64,000 bases of DNA from Dethiosulfovibrio russensis (lineage in GTDB: Bacteria; Synergistota; Synergistia; Synergistales; Dethiosulfovibrionaceae), in the NCBI RefSeq assembly GCF_021568855.1, contig NZ_JAKGUG010000003.1:62001-126000 (forward strand), read 5' to 3'. The notes beneath the pieces were generated by a model, which saw nothing but the letters and a program-made list of their open reading frames with translations, had not been told where the DNA came from and ran no database searches. Positions 8,173-16,543 of the stretch are shown piece after piece (position 1 is the first letter of the stretch; each line of letters opens with the position of its first letter). A program made the position numbers and the translations under genes.

Positions 8173-9174
8173 ATGAAACTTAGAACTTTTAGCGGAATGA
8201 GACCTACCGGTAAGCTGCATCTGGGGCATATGGCAGGTGCTTTGTCGAATTGGATAAAGCTTCAGGAGGATCCTGGATACGACTGTTTTTACGGCATAGT
8301 GGACTGGCACGCCATGATGTCCGATTACGCTAACAGCTCGGTTATAAAGGGGAACTGTCGGGAGGTTCTGTTGGATTGGCTCGCTGTGGGCCTTGATCCG
8401 GAGAAATCGACTATATTCGTTCAATCCCACGTTCCGGAGCATGCGGAGCTGTCCCTGGCTTTGGGAATGGTGACACCGCTTGGCTGGCTTCAGAGAAACC
8501 CAACTTACAAGGAACAGATCCTAAATATACAGAATAAGGACCTCAGTACCTTCGGTTTTCTGGGATATCCCGTCCTGATGGCTGCCGATATACTTCTGTA
8601 CAGATCTTCCGTAGTTCCTGTCGGAGAGGATCAGTCGGCTCACCTTGAGATCACCAGAGAGATCGCTCGTCGGTTCAACAACTTCTACGGCGAGGTGTTT
8701 CCCGAGCCGGATATCCTTCTTACCCCGACTCCGAAGGTTCCAGGCACGGATGGGAGAAAAATGAGCAAATCCTACGGCAACAGCATCAATATAGCCGATA
8801 CTGAAAAGGAGATGTGGGATAAGCTCAGGACCATGATGACCGATCCTGCCAGGGAGAGAAAGACCGATCCTGGGGATCCCGACAAATGTCCGGTGTGGGA
8901 TATCCATAAGGTATTCAACCACGACGAGGAGGAAAAGGCGGATCTGGCCTCCGGTTGCAGGGCCGGTTCCATCGGCTGCGTCCAGTGCAAGAAGGCCCTG
9001 AAGGAGCACGTGGTGTCCATGATGACTCCGATCTGGGAGAGACGGGCTTATTATGAGTCTCGTCAGGAAACTTTGGACGATATCCTGTGGAACGGAGCCG
9101 ACAAGGCCAGAGTTGTCGCCAGAGAGACAATGGACGCCGTTTTGGAAGGCATCGGCTTCGTCCCTCGTAGATAA
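8173..9174 (+). CDS. trpS: Tryptophanyl-tRNA synthetase, [4Fe-4S] type
   Basis: Class Ic synthetase that charges tRNA(Trp). The HIGH signature appears as HLGH (16-19) and KMSKS at 196-200. The C-terminal region has four Cys at 239, 262, 269 and 272, spaced exactly C-x22-C-x6-C-x2-C. This is the spacing that binds a [4Fe-4S] cluster in the Thermotoga maritima enzyme, where it sits near the tRNA anticodon site. Length (333 aa) is normal. No T-box leader fits in the 34-bp gap upstream. Confidence 0.95.
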   Translation: MKLRTFSGMRPTGKLHLGHMAGALSNWIKLQEDPGYDCFYGIVDWHAMMSDYANSSVIKGNCREVLLDWLAVGLDPEKSTIFVQSHVPEHAELSLALGMVTPLGWLQRNPTYKEQILNIQNKDLSTFGFLGYPVLMAADILLYRSSVVPVGEDQSAHLEITREIARRFNNFYGEVFPEPDILLTPTPKVPGTDGRKMSKSYGNSINIADTEKEMWDKLRTMMTDPARERKTDPGDPDKCPVWDIHKVFNHDEEEKADLASGCRAGSIGCVQCKKALKEHVVSMMTPIWERRAYYESRQETLDDILWNGADKARVVARETMDAVLEGIGFVPRR

Positions 9175-9212
9175 ACCTGCAGTCCAACCTTGTCTGAATC
9201 GGGGATGATGCG

Positions 9213-9956
9213 ATGATCCGTATAGATATCGACGGTTTTTCCGGGCCTCTGGACTTGCTCTGTCATATGGTGGAAAGCCGCGAGATAGAGGCCTCTTCGG
9301 TCAGCGTCGCAGAGGTCGTCAGGATTTACGGCGCCTATCACTCCCGGAAAGGCGAGGTCCCGATAGAGGCTGTGGCCCATTTTTTGGTCCAGGCCGCTCG
9401 ACTCATACTGGATAAAGCTCTGGCCCTGATGCCTCAGAAGGTTACCGATGACACCGACGAGATCTGGGATCAGGAGTTCGTGGAGGAATCGACGGATATC
9501 GAGGATATGCTTCTGCGTTATCGCCCCTACAGGAAGGCCGCCGGTCTTCTGGCGGAGCGCCTGGCCGAAACGGGACGTCGTTCCTTCAGGAGCTCCCTGC
9601 CTCTTCCGCCGTCCTACGATATAGGGGACCTTTACTCCCTCTCTTCCATCTGGTGGTGTCTGATGAAATCCAGGGAGATGGTCTTCTCCGATCCCGAAGA
9701 TACATGGGAGGACGACCATCTGGCGGGGATGCCCGCCCCTATTCCCGAGGAAAACCAGGTGGAGAACAGAATGGGTCTGATAATGGAAGAGCTCGGCGAC
9801 GGTAGGATCTACCTTTCCACCTTCCTGATAGATAGACCCGGAGCTTCCGAGTTGGTAGTTACGATTCTGGCCCTCTTGGAGCTTTCCAGAGGAAACAGAA
9901 TAAGCCTTAGGCAGGAGGATCAATTTGGTGACGTCCTCGTTCTTTCAAGAAGATAA
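9213..9956 (+). CDS. scpA: Segregation and condensation protein A
   Basis: Kleisin subunit that bridges the SMC heads in the bacterial condensin complex. The N-terminal DGFSGPLDLLCHMVESREIEA is the hallmark of ScpA, and the C-terminal winged-helix region (FLALLELSRGNRI-like, here ILALLELSRGNRI) is present. Its 247 residues are typical. The 3' end overlaps scpB by 32 bp, so the two partners are co-translated. SMC itself is not in the window. Confidence 0.94.
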   Translation: MIRIDIDGFSGPLDLLCHMVESREIEASSVSVAEVVRIYGAYHSRKGEVPIEAVAHFLVQAARLILDKALALMPQKVTDDTDEIWDQEFVEESTDIEDMLLRYRPYRKAAGLLAERLAETGRRSFRSSLPLPPSYDIGDLYSLSSIWWCLMKSREMVFSDPEDTWEDDHLAGMPAPIPEENQVENRMGLIMEELGDGRIYLSTFLIDRPGASELVVTILALLELSRGNRISLRQEDQFGDVLVLSRR

Positions 9957-10515
9957 AGGGTTTTCTGTCCTCAAACGGATCGAGGCGGTCCTTTTCGTCG
10001 CTTCCGAGGGAGCTACGGCGACGGAGCTCGCCGAAGCGGTGGGAATAGACGAGAAGACAGTCCTAGCCGGTCTGGAGGCCCTCTCTGAAAAATACAGGGA
10101 AGGATCTCACGGAATAGAGGTGGTCTTTTTGGGCGGTGCGTGGCATCTTTGTACCGTTTTGGATGTCGCCGATGCGGTGGATAGTTTCAGGGAGGCAAAC
10201 GAAAGGGAACGTATCAGACTGAGCAAAGCGGCCCTGGAGACTCTAGCCGTTGTGGCTTATAATCAACCTGTAACCCGATCGGAAATAGAGGATATCAGAG
10301 GTGTGCGCTGCGAGAGGGTGATCGAGACTCTGCTGAGTCACGGTCTGGTACGTATCTCCGGGAGAAAGAAGAGTACCGGATCTCCTCTCCTCTACAGGAC
10401 CACCGACTCCTTTCTCAAGGTCTTCGGTTTGGGAGCCATCTCCGATTTGCCTACGGTCTCCGAGATAGAGGAGCTGCGCTCTCGACGGGAGGACGACGAC
10501 GGTGAGGCTCAATAG
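9925..10515 (+). CDS. scpB: Segregation and condensation protein B
   Basis: ScpB, the dimeric partner of ScpA in the SMC complex, is built from two winged-helix domains. It shows RIEAVLFVASEGATATELAEAVG at the N-terminus and, in the second half, ALETLAVVAYNQPVTRSEIE followed by IRGVRCERVIETLL. Start choice is TTG 9925, with AGGAGG 7 nt upstream inside scpA; GTG 9928 is the alternative. The 196-residue length is normal. It overlaps the next gene by 14 bp. Confidence 0.94.
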   Translation: MVTSSFFQEDKGFSVLKRIEAVLFVASEGATATELAEAVGIDEKTVLAGLEALSEKYREGSHGIEVVFLGGAWHLCTVLDVADAVDSFREANERERIRLSKAALETLAVVAYNQPVTRSEIEDIRGVRCERVIETLLSHGLVRISGRKKSTGSPLLYRTTDSFLKVFGLGAISDLPTVSEIEELRSRREDDDGEAQ

Positions 10516-11218
10516 GTATCTCGCTTTGTGCGGAGTGGCGTCCCGGCGTAGGTCCGAGGATATAATCAGATCCGGTAGGGTGAAGGTAGGAAACGTGACT
10601 GTCACCGATCCTGCCAGGGATGTATCGGAAGAGGACCAGGTGTCAGTGGACGGAAATTTGGTATGCTTTCAGAAGTCCGTCTATCTCGTTATGAACAAGC
10701 CCAAGGGCTACGTCTGTGCCGTCGAGGACCGTTTTTATCCTACCGTGATAGGTCTTGTGCCCCCCGATCTGAGGGCTAAGAGGATCTATCCTGTCGGGCG
10801 TCTCGATAGGCAAAGCGAGGGTCTTCTGGTCTTGACGAACGACGGTGATTTCTGTAATTCTTTGATACATCCTAGCGCTGGCTATCAAAAGACCTACGAG
10901 GTATTGCTGGATAGACCCCTTACTGAAGAGGAGCTTTCCTACTGGCGCAAGGGAGTTCCGATAGACGGAAGGGTCGTATCTCCGGTCTCGCTTCGGGTGA
11001 TGGATAAAAAACCTGCCGGAAGATGGGTCTCGATAGTCCTACAAGAGGGGCTGAAAAGGGAGATCAGGCTAATGGCGTCCTATTTTTCCCTTTCGGTGAA
11101 TGTCCTCTTTCGTAGAAAAGTTGGTAGAATGGAGTTGAGAAAACTCAAATCAGGGGAATACTGTGTTGTGGAACTCCAACGGTTATGGCGACTTATCCGT
11201 CAGGGAGGAAGCGTCTAG
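10502..11218 (+). CDS. rluB: RsuA/RluB-family rRNA pseudouridine synthase
   Basis: Isomerises specific uridines in ribosomal RNA. An N-terminal S4 RNA-binding domain (about 1-60, RLNRYLALCGVASRRRSE) is followed by the catalytic domain with MNKPKGYV and GRLDRQSEGLLVLTNDG; the catalytic Asp is near residue 102. The scpA-scpB-pseudouridine synthase order is widespread and usually goes with RluB, but RsuA cannot be excluded from sequence alone. It starts with GTG inside scpB. Confidence 0.88.
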   Translation: MRLNRYLALCGVASRRRSEDIIRSGRVKVGNVTVTDPARDVSEEDQVSVDGNLVCFQKSVYLVMNKPKGYVCAVEDRFYPTVIGLVPPDLRAKRIYPVGRLDRQSEGLLVLTNDGDFCNSLIHPSAGYQKTYEVLLDRPLTEEELSYWRKGVPIDGRVVSPVSLRVMDKKPAGRWVSIVLQEGLKREIRLMASYFSLSVNVLFRRKVGRMELRKLKSGEYCVVELQRLWRLIRQGGSV

Positions 11219-11239
11219 TTCAAGGCAGGAGATGGGTTG

Positions 11240-12121
11240 ATGGACGATCGAACCAGACAGCTGATACAGAATCGTATCCTCAGCAGGCTGAAGGAGGTCA
11301 AATCCTTCCCTCAGTTTGTAATGGAGACCTTGAGAGCATTGGATAACCCGGACAGCAGCGCGTATAACGTCGCAGGCAGTCTCTCGAAGGACGAGGGCTT
11401 GGTCATAAGAACTTTGAAGTTGGCGAACTCGGCTTTTTACGGGCTTCCCAGAAAGATCTCCAGCATTCAGGAGGCGGTAGCACTTCTGGGCTATAAAACG
11501 ATCAAAAACCTGGTCATAGCCGCCACGGTCTATCAGAGGATGGACAATTCCTTTGCCGGTTACGCCCTAGACAGAGGAGACCTTTGGAAACACTCTCTCA
11601 GTGTAGCCTATGCGGCCAGATATCTGGCGGAGAGAACCAAGGCCTGCCTTCCCGATGAGGCCTATATCGTAGGCATGCTTCACGCCATAGGCAAGATAGT
11701 TCTAAACGACTATATAAAATTCGGTTACCAGATAATAGTACGTATCGTGGATACCGATAAGATCCCCTTCGTGGAGGCGGAACGGATGGTGCTTGGGTTC
11801 GATCACGCCCAGGTGGGGGCCATGTTGGTGGAGAAGTGGAATCTGCCGGAATCTCACAAGGTGGCTATTCAGTATCAGTACTCACCCGACGAACTTCCGG
11901 AGGATCTTCAGGAATACAGAGGGCTCGTGGACATCATCCACCTAGCCAACTCCTTGATTTTGATGTTGGGGGTAAGCGGAGGGGCGGATGCCCTTCAGTA
12001 TTCTCTGTCGGAGACGGTCCTCCAACGTTTGGGACTAGAGGAGGAGGTCGAGGAGCTCTTGTCCGATCTGGTCGACATCATGGACAAGGTATCTGAAGAG
12101 ATGGAACTCATGGAGGAATAA
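11240..12121 (+). CDS. HDOD-domain protein
   Basis: A 293-residue protein made almost wholly of one HDOD domain, a degenerate relative of HD phosphohydrolases usually linked to signalling. It begins with a SRLKEVKSFPQF region and continues with TLKLANSAFYGLPRKISSIQEAVALLG, the family's most conserved block. The motif that would carry the HD pair reads MLHAIGK near residue 148, with Ala in place of Asp, so phosphodiesterase activity is unlikely. ATG 11240 is chosen because AGGAG lies 8 nt upstream; TTG 11237 is possible. It lies 19 bp after the pseudouridine synthase gene. No output domain is present. Confidence 0.88.
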   Translation: MDDRTRQLIQNRILSRLKEVKSFPQFVMETLRALDNPDSSAYNVAGSLSKDEGLVIRTLKLANSAFYGLPRKISSIQEAVALLGYKTIKNLVIAATVYQRMDNSFAGYALDRGDLWKHSLSVAYAARYLAERTKACLPDEAYIVGMLHAIGKIVLNDYIKFGYQIIVRIVDTDKIPFVEAERMVLGFDHAQVGAMLVEKWNLPESHKVAIQYQYSPDELPEDLQEYRGLVDIIHLANSLILMLGVSGGADALQYSLSETVLQRLGLEEEVEELLSDLVDIMDKVSEEMELMEE

Positions 12122-12129
12122 GGCCTGCT

Positions 12130-12798
12130 ATGGCATCTAAGAATATAGTTATCACCGTCGACGGTCCTGCCGGTGCCGGAAAGAGTACCGTGGCCAGGAA
12201 GGTCGCCTCTGAGTTGGGAATACCCTATCTGGACACAGGGGCTCTTTACAGAGCCCTCGCCTATATATTGGACAGCCGTGGTATCCCCCCCGAGGAGGGA
12301 GAGGACCTGAACAGGACTCTTAGATTTATTTCCGTTTCACTCGAAGGCGGCAGGGTCACGGTGGACGATGTCGACGTAACCGACATGATCCGTACCCCTA
12401 AGGTGGACTCCATCGCTTCGTCCTATTCGGCCCTTCCCTCGGTCAGAGACAAACTTTTGGATCTGCAGAGGGAGCAGGCCCTTTCCGGTGGTTTGGTCGC
12501 CGACGGTCGGGATATGGGGACGGTGGTGTTTCCTCTAGCTCCTTTAAAGGTGTATCTGTCCGCTTCGGAAGAGACCAGAGCCGATCGTCGTTGGCGTGAG
12601 TTGAGGGAAAAAGGGGAGAAATTCCCCTTCGAGTCCATTTTGGAGGATATAAGACGGAGAGACAGGGCCGACATGGATAGAGCCTGTTCCCCCCTGAGAA
12701 AGGCCGCTGATTCGGTTTCCATCGATTCATCGGATATGACTATCGATGAAGTGGTGGCGAAGATCGTCTCCATCGCTTCGGAGGTTCGACATGATTAA
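12130..12798 (+). CDS. cmk: Cytidylate kinase
   Basis: Phosphorylates CMP and dCMP for pyrimidine nucleotide recycling. Walker A is GPAGAGKSTVA near residue 12. The CMP-binding segments LDTGALYRALAY and DGRDMGTVVFP and the lid region RRDRADMDRA are all visible. Its 222 residues are typical. It overlaps plsC by 8 bp, the cmk-plsC pairing seen in many bacteria. Confidence 0.96.
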   Translation: MASKNIVITVDGPAGAGKSTVARKVASELGIPYLDTGALYRALAYILDSRGIPPEEGEDLNRTLRFISVSLEGGRVTVDDVDVTDMIRTPKVDSIASSYSALPSVRDKLLDLQREQALSGGLVADGRDMGTVVFPLAPLKVYLSASEETRADRRWRELREKGEKFPFESILEDIRRRDRADMDRACSPLRKAADSVSIDSSDMTIDEVVAKIVSIASEVRHD

Positions 12799-13435
12799 TG
12801 CCTTTATATATCAGTTGGTAAGACGGTTTTGTTTTATTTTTTTGAAGCTTCATAATCGTCTCAGAATAGCGGGCAAGGATAAAATACCTGTGGAGAGGCC
12901 TTTCATAATGGTGGCCAACCACTGTAGCAATCTCGATCCAGTGGTTTTAGGTGCCGCCTTTCCAGATCGTTTGAGATATCTGGCAAAGGTGGAGCTTTTC
13001 GAGGGATCCCGTCTTTTCGCCTGGTTGATAAGGACGTTGGGAGCCATCCCGGTCAGCAGGGATTCCTCCTTGAGCGCTGGAGGTGCCCTAAGGACGTTTC
13101 TACAGCTTCTCGAGGGGGGAGAGTCGGTTCTCCTTTTTCCCGAAGGCGCCCGGTCTCTGGATGGCAGGTTGAAGGACCTGGAGGGGGGAGTCGCCCTCTT
13201 GGCGGTCAGGACCGGGGTGCCTATCGTCCCGGTTTATATATCCGGGACCTTCGACGCTATGCCGGTAGGAGCCAGCAAGATAGGTTGGAGCTCCATAGAG
13301 GTCAGATTCGGAGATCCTATCGATACCTCCAGGATTCTAGAAGGCGGTGTTTCCTCCAAGGAATGTCGTTCTCTGATACTGTCCGAACTAGGAGAATCCC
13401 TCAGATCCATGGAGGCGGTAGCCCTTGGCGGTTGA
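12791..13435 (+). CDS. plsC: 1-acyl-sn-glycerol-3-phosphate acyltransferase
   Basis: Adds the second acyl chain to make phosphatidic acid at the inner membrane face. The catalytic HX4D motif is NHCSNLD near residue 40, and the substrate-binding motif is FPEGARS near residue 117. The N-terminal YQLVRRFCFIFLKL segment is hydrophobic and probably membrane-associated. ATG 12791 is chosen because GGAGG precedes it by 6 nt and it gives the usual N-terminus. PlsX, which feeds the preceding acylation step, is encoded at 32089-33117. Confidence 0.93.
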   Translation: MINAFIYQLVRRFCFIFLKLHNRLRIAGKDKIPVERPFIMVANHCSNLDPVVLGAAFPDRLRYLAKVELFEGSRLFAWLIRTLGAIPVSRDSSLSAGGALRTFLQLLEGGESVLLFPEGARSLDGRLKDLEGGVALLAVRTGVPIVPVYISGTFDAMPVGASKIGWSSIEVRFGDPIDTSRILEGGVSSKECRSLILSELGESLRSMEAVALGG

Positions 13436-14519
13436 TAGAGGTAGAGCGGTTTTAATTGCTTTAGAGCGTCTGGAGGAGGGGGAGCGTCTTCTTCTGGAGC
13501 TTGAGCTTCTGTTGGCGAACCTGGATGTGGACGTCGTCGAGAGGGTAATTCAAAAGCGGGACTCTCCGGACCCCGCTTTCTTCTTAGGGTCTGGAAAGGC
13601 AAGGGATCTCAAGAGGATCTGCGATGTGGTCGATGCAGGACTGATCGTCAGCGATCGTCCCTTGACCCCTAGGCAGATGGCAAATCTGAAGGCGGAGTCG
13701 GGGCGGTATGTCTGGGACAGGCCTTTGGTCATAATGAAGATATTCGAGGAACGGGCCAGGACATCGGAGGCTAAGCTTCAGGTGGAACTGGCCCGATGCC
13801 GCTATGAATTACCCCACCTTCGTGGTCTGGGACATCAGATGTCTAGGCTGGGGGGCGGAATAGGTACCAGAGGGCCCGGCGAGACCGAGTTCGAGAGACA
13901 CAGGAGAAAGCTCGAGAGGCGTATAAGAGATATAACGAGAAAACTTGCCCAGGTAAAAAAGAGGCGAAGAAATCAACGGAAGCGACGTAGTCGTTCCGAT
14001 ATACTAACGATAGCGATGGTCGGATATACCAATAGCGGAAAATCGACTCTTCTACGCCGTCTGTCGGGAGACAGATCCGTATACGTGGCCGACGCCCTTT
14101 TCGCAACGTTGGATACGTTGGTACGTTCGATATCTATGTCCGATGGACGAACGATCCTCCTGACCGATACGGTAGGGTTCATAAGGGAACTTCCTCCCGC
14201 TTTGATAGCGGCCTTTAGGACGACGTTGGAAGAGGCGGTTGCGGCCGACTTCCTGTTGGTCATGCTCGACGGAAGCGATCCGGATGCGCTTGAGACCCTG
14301 AGGGTTGTTAGGGAGACCCTCAGGGATATAGACGCTATAGAGATCCCTCGGGCGGTCTTGCTGAACAAGGCGGATCTCATAGATCGATCCACCCTGAACG
14401 GCCTCCTGACCAGGATAAGATCCGACGGCGAGGACGTAGAGGCTATAAGCGCGTCGAAATGGGATGTAAAAGAGATAATCCCCGTCTTGGAAAAGCTCGT
14501 CTTCAGGACATATCTATAG
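13425..14519 (+). CDS. hflX: HflX GTPase (ribosome splitting/rescue factor)
   Basis: GTPase that binds the 50S subunit and splits stalled or hibernating ribosomes. The N-terminal HflX domain (about 1-190) contains GGGIGTRGPGETEFERHRR, followed by a basic coiled segment. The G domain has GYTNSGKST (about 199-207), DTVGF and LNKADL. Its 364 residues match the short form. The start is a TTG 11 bp inside plsC with GGAGG upstream, so the two are coupled. Confidence 0.94.
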   Translation: MAVDRGRAVLIALERLEEGERLLLELELLLANLDVDVVERVIQKRDSPDPAFFLGSGKARDLKRICDVVDAGLIVSDRPLTPRQMANLKAESGRYVWDRPLVIMKIFEERARTSEAKLQVELARCRYELPHLRGLGHQMSRLGGGIGTRGPGETEFERHRRKLERRIRDITRKLAQVKKRRRNQRKRRSRSDILTIAMVGYTNSGKSTLLRRLSGDRSVYVADALFATLDTLVRSISMSDGRTILLTDTVGFIRELPPALIAAFRTTLEEAVAADFLLVMLDGSDPDALETLRVVRETLRDIDAIEIPRAVLLNKADLIDRSTLNGLLTRIRSDGEDVEAISASKWDVKEIIPVLEKLVFRTYL

Positions 14520-14543
14520 AAAAACGGAGGTGGATTGATCGTT

Positions 14544-15434
14544 ATGTTGACAAGTATGACCGGTTTTAGCCGAGTCTCGGTGGATAGGGATTGGGGTACC
14601 TTGACCGTGGAATTCTCCAGCGTCAACTCCCGCTATCTGGAGGTCTTCGTGAAGTCAGGGAGAGAGCTGGCTTCGGAGGATCCTCTGATACAGGGAGCCG
14701 TCAAGAAAAGACTCAATAGAGGCAAGGTTCAGGTCAGGGTAGAGCTTTCATGGGCTTCCGAGTGTCGCATGGGCAGGATAAACCCCGATGTCCTTAGCTC
14801 CTATCTGTCACAGGTGAAAGACGTGGTGCTATCTATGGGGGATGGATCGGACGAGCTTCCCCTGAACGGAATTTTAGGATTGCCCGGGGTTTTGGATCTT
14901 CCATCCGCGTCTTCCTCGTCGATGAAAGACGAGATATCGTCGGTTTTAGCCGATCTAACCTCTCGGGGACTGGACGAGCTGGTCTCTATGAGGGAGAGTG
15001 AGGGTGAAAAGCTCCTTGAGGATATCTCCGGATGTCTAGAGGACTACCGGGTAATAGTGTCCAAGATAGGCTCTCTCTGGCGGGGATGTGCGGACAAGGC
15101 CTTTGAGTCGCTTAAGGAAAGGGTTCAGGCGGTGGCGGATCGTTTCGAGATATCTATGGACGAGGGACGGCTTGCTCAAGAGATGACGGTAATAGCGGAT
15201 AAATGGGATATATCCGAGGAGCTTTCCCGTACGGACAGTCATATAGGTCAGTTCGAGAAACTGCTGGACGAAGAGGGACCCAGAGGGAGAAAACTGGATT
15301 TCCTTCTCCAGGAGATGAACAGAGAGATCAACACGATGGGCTCCAAAGTTGCGGATGCCGAGATACGATGGCTTGTGGTCGACGGAAAATCCTTGTTGGA
15401 GAGGATTAGGGAACAGGTTCAAAACGTGGAGTGA
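14544..15434 (+). CDS. yicC: YicC/YloC-family endoribonuclease
   Basis: A stress-linked RNase family. The conserved N-terminus SMTGFSRV and the C-terminal half with HIGQFEKLLDEEGPRGRKLDF and LQEMNREINTMGSK are clear. ATG 14544 is preferred because it places SMTGF at the usual distance; TTG 14535, closer to GGAGG, is possible. It heads yicC-remA-gmk-rpoZ-coaBC-priA, which matches the Bacillus yloC cluster. Confidence 0.92.
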   Translation: MLTSMTGFSRVSVDRDWGTLTVEFSSVNSRYLEVFVKSGRELASEDPLIQGAVKKRLNRGKVQVRVELSWASECRMGRINPDVLSSYLSQVKDVVLSMGDGSDELPLNGILGLPGVLDLPSASSSSMKDEISSVLADLTSRGLDELVSMRESEGEKLLEDISGCLEDYRVIVSKIGSLWRGCADKAFESLKERVQAVADRFEISMDEGRLAQEMTVIADKWDISEELSRTDSHIGQFEKLLDEEGPRGRKLDFLLQEMNREINTMGSKVADAEIRWLVVDGKSLLERIREQVQNVE

Positions 15435-15440
15435 TAGTCT

Positions 15441-15695
15441 GTGGGACAGAGACTCGTTCATATAGGATTCGGAAACATGGTAGTTGCCGAGAGAGTCGTG
15501 GCCATAATACACCCTACTTCGGCTCCGATGAAACGTCTGAAAGAAGAGGCCAAAGAGACCGGTCGTCTCGTAGATGCCACTCAGGGGCGGAAGACAAGGG
15601 CCATATTGGTGACCGACAGCAATCACGTCATTCTGTCGGCCATCCAGCCGGAGACTATCGTCAATCGTTTTTCCGGCGAGGAACCAGATGGTTAA
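15441..15695 (+). CDS. remA: RemA/YlzA family (DUF370) DNA-binding regulator
   Basis: An 84-residue protein with the DUF370 core: [19 protein letters not shown], then [29 protein letters not shown] and [11 protein letters not shown]. In Bacillus subtilis RemA is an oligomeric activator of biofilm-matrix and osmoprotection genes. Its target here is unknown. The position just before gmk is conserved across many bacteria. It starts with GTG and overlaps gmk by 8 bp. Confidence 0.9.
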   Translation: MGQRLVHIGFGNMVVAERVVAIIHPTSAPMKRLKEEAKETGRLVDATQGRKTRAILVTDSNHVILSAIQPETIVNRFSGEEPDG

Positions 15696-16281
15696 ACGGG
15701 ACAGCCGAGGGCGGTTGTTCGTCTTCTCCGGACCAAGTGGAGCAGGTAAGGGGACCGTACGCAAGGAGTTGTTTCGAAGGGTGGAGGGATTGGTCTTTTC
15801 CATATCCTGTACTACCAGAACTCCGAGACAGGGAGAGATCGACGGGGTAGACTATCGTTTTATAGGGCAGAAGGAGTTCAAACGCAGGATCGCCGCCGGT
15901 GACTTCCTGGAGTGGGCCGAGGTTCACGGAAATATGTACGGCACCCTCTGCTCCGATGTCGAACGATATCTAGACGAGGGCAAGGACGTAGTGCTGGAGA
16001 TAGACGTTCAGGGTACCCTGCAAGTTAAGGATAGATGTCCCGATATAGTTACGGTTTTTTTAACTCCACCTTCTACGGAAGAGTTGGAATGCCGTCTTCG
16101 CCGAAGGGGATCGGAGGACGAACGAACCATAAAACTGAGGTTGAACAACGCTCTGGAGGAGATGGCCTTGGCCGTCAGATACGACCATATAGTGGTCAAC
16201 GACGAACTTCAAAGGGCGGTTTCCGAACTGGAGCAAATCGTTTACGATTATCGCGAGGGAAGAGGTAAAGGGAGGGATTAG
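15688..16281 (+). CDS. gmk: Guanylate kinase
   Basis: Converts GMP to GDP with ATP. The P-loop is [11 protein letters not shown] near residue 12, the GMP-binding region is [19 protein letters not shown], and [12 protein letters not shown] follows. The Gly in GAGKG replaces the more common Ser/Thr of the P-loop but is normal in guanylate kinases. Length is 197 aa. It sits between remA and rpoZ, 1 bp from the latter. Confidence 0.96.
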   Translation: MVKRDSRGRLFVFSGPSGAGKGTVRKELFRRVEGLVFSISCTTRTPRQGEIDGVDYRFIGQKEFKRRIAAGDFLEWAEVHGNMYGTLCSDVERYLDEGKDVVLEIDVQGTLQVKDRCPDIVTVFLTPPSTEELECRLRRRGSEDERTIKLRLNNALEEMALAVRYDHIVVNDELQRAVSELEQIVYDYREGRGKGRD

Positions 16282-16282
16282 G

Positions 16283-16543
16283 TTGAAATTTTTCGACATA
16301 GATAAGATTAAAAAGAATTCAGGAGTATCAAATAAATATCTTCTGACCACAGTCGTAGCAGCCAGGGCCAGAAGCCTGAGCGAGGACAGGGGAAGCAGGG
16401 CGTTTGAAGAGACCGGAAAGGGAGAGAAGGTAATCTCCATAGCTCTTTCCGAGCTGGAATCGGACAAACTCTCGGTCAAGATGGGGGTTGCCGGAGAAGA
16501 GGGAGGAGTTTCCTCCGATGAAGAGTCCGTCTCGGTCGAGTAG
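16283..16543 (+). CDS. rpoZ: RNA polymerase omega subunit
   Basis: Small subunit that helps assemble the beta-prime subunit. The conserved helix reads NKYLLTTVVAARARSLSE, preceded by a basic and hydrophobic start. It begins with TTG just after gmk. The acidic, Ser-rich C-terminal tail overlaps the first codons of coaBC by 26 bp in another frame. Its 86 residues are typical. Confidence 0.9.
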   Translation: MKFFDIDKIKKNSGVSNKYLLTTVVAARARSLSEDRGSRAFEETGKGEKVISIALSELESDKLSVKMGVAGEEGGVSSDEESVSVE

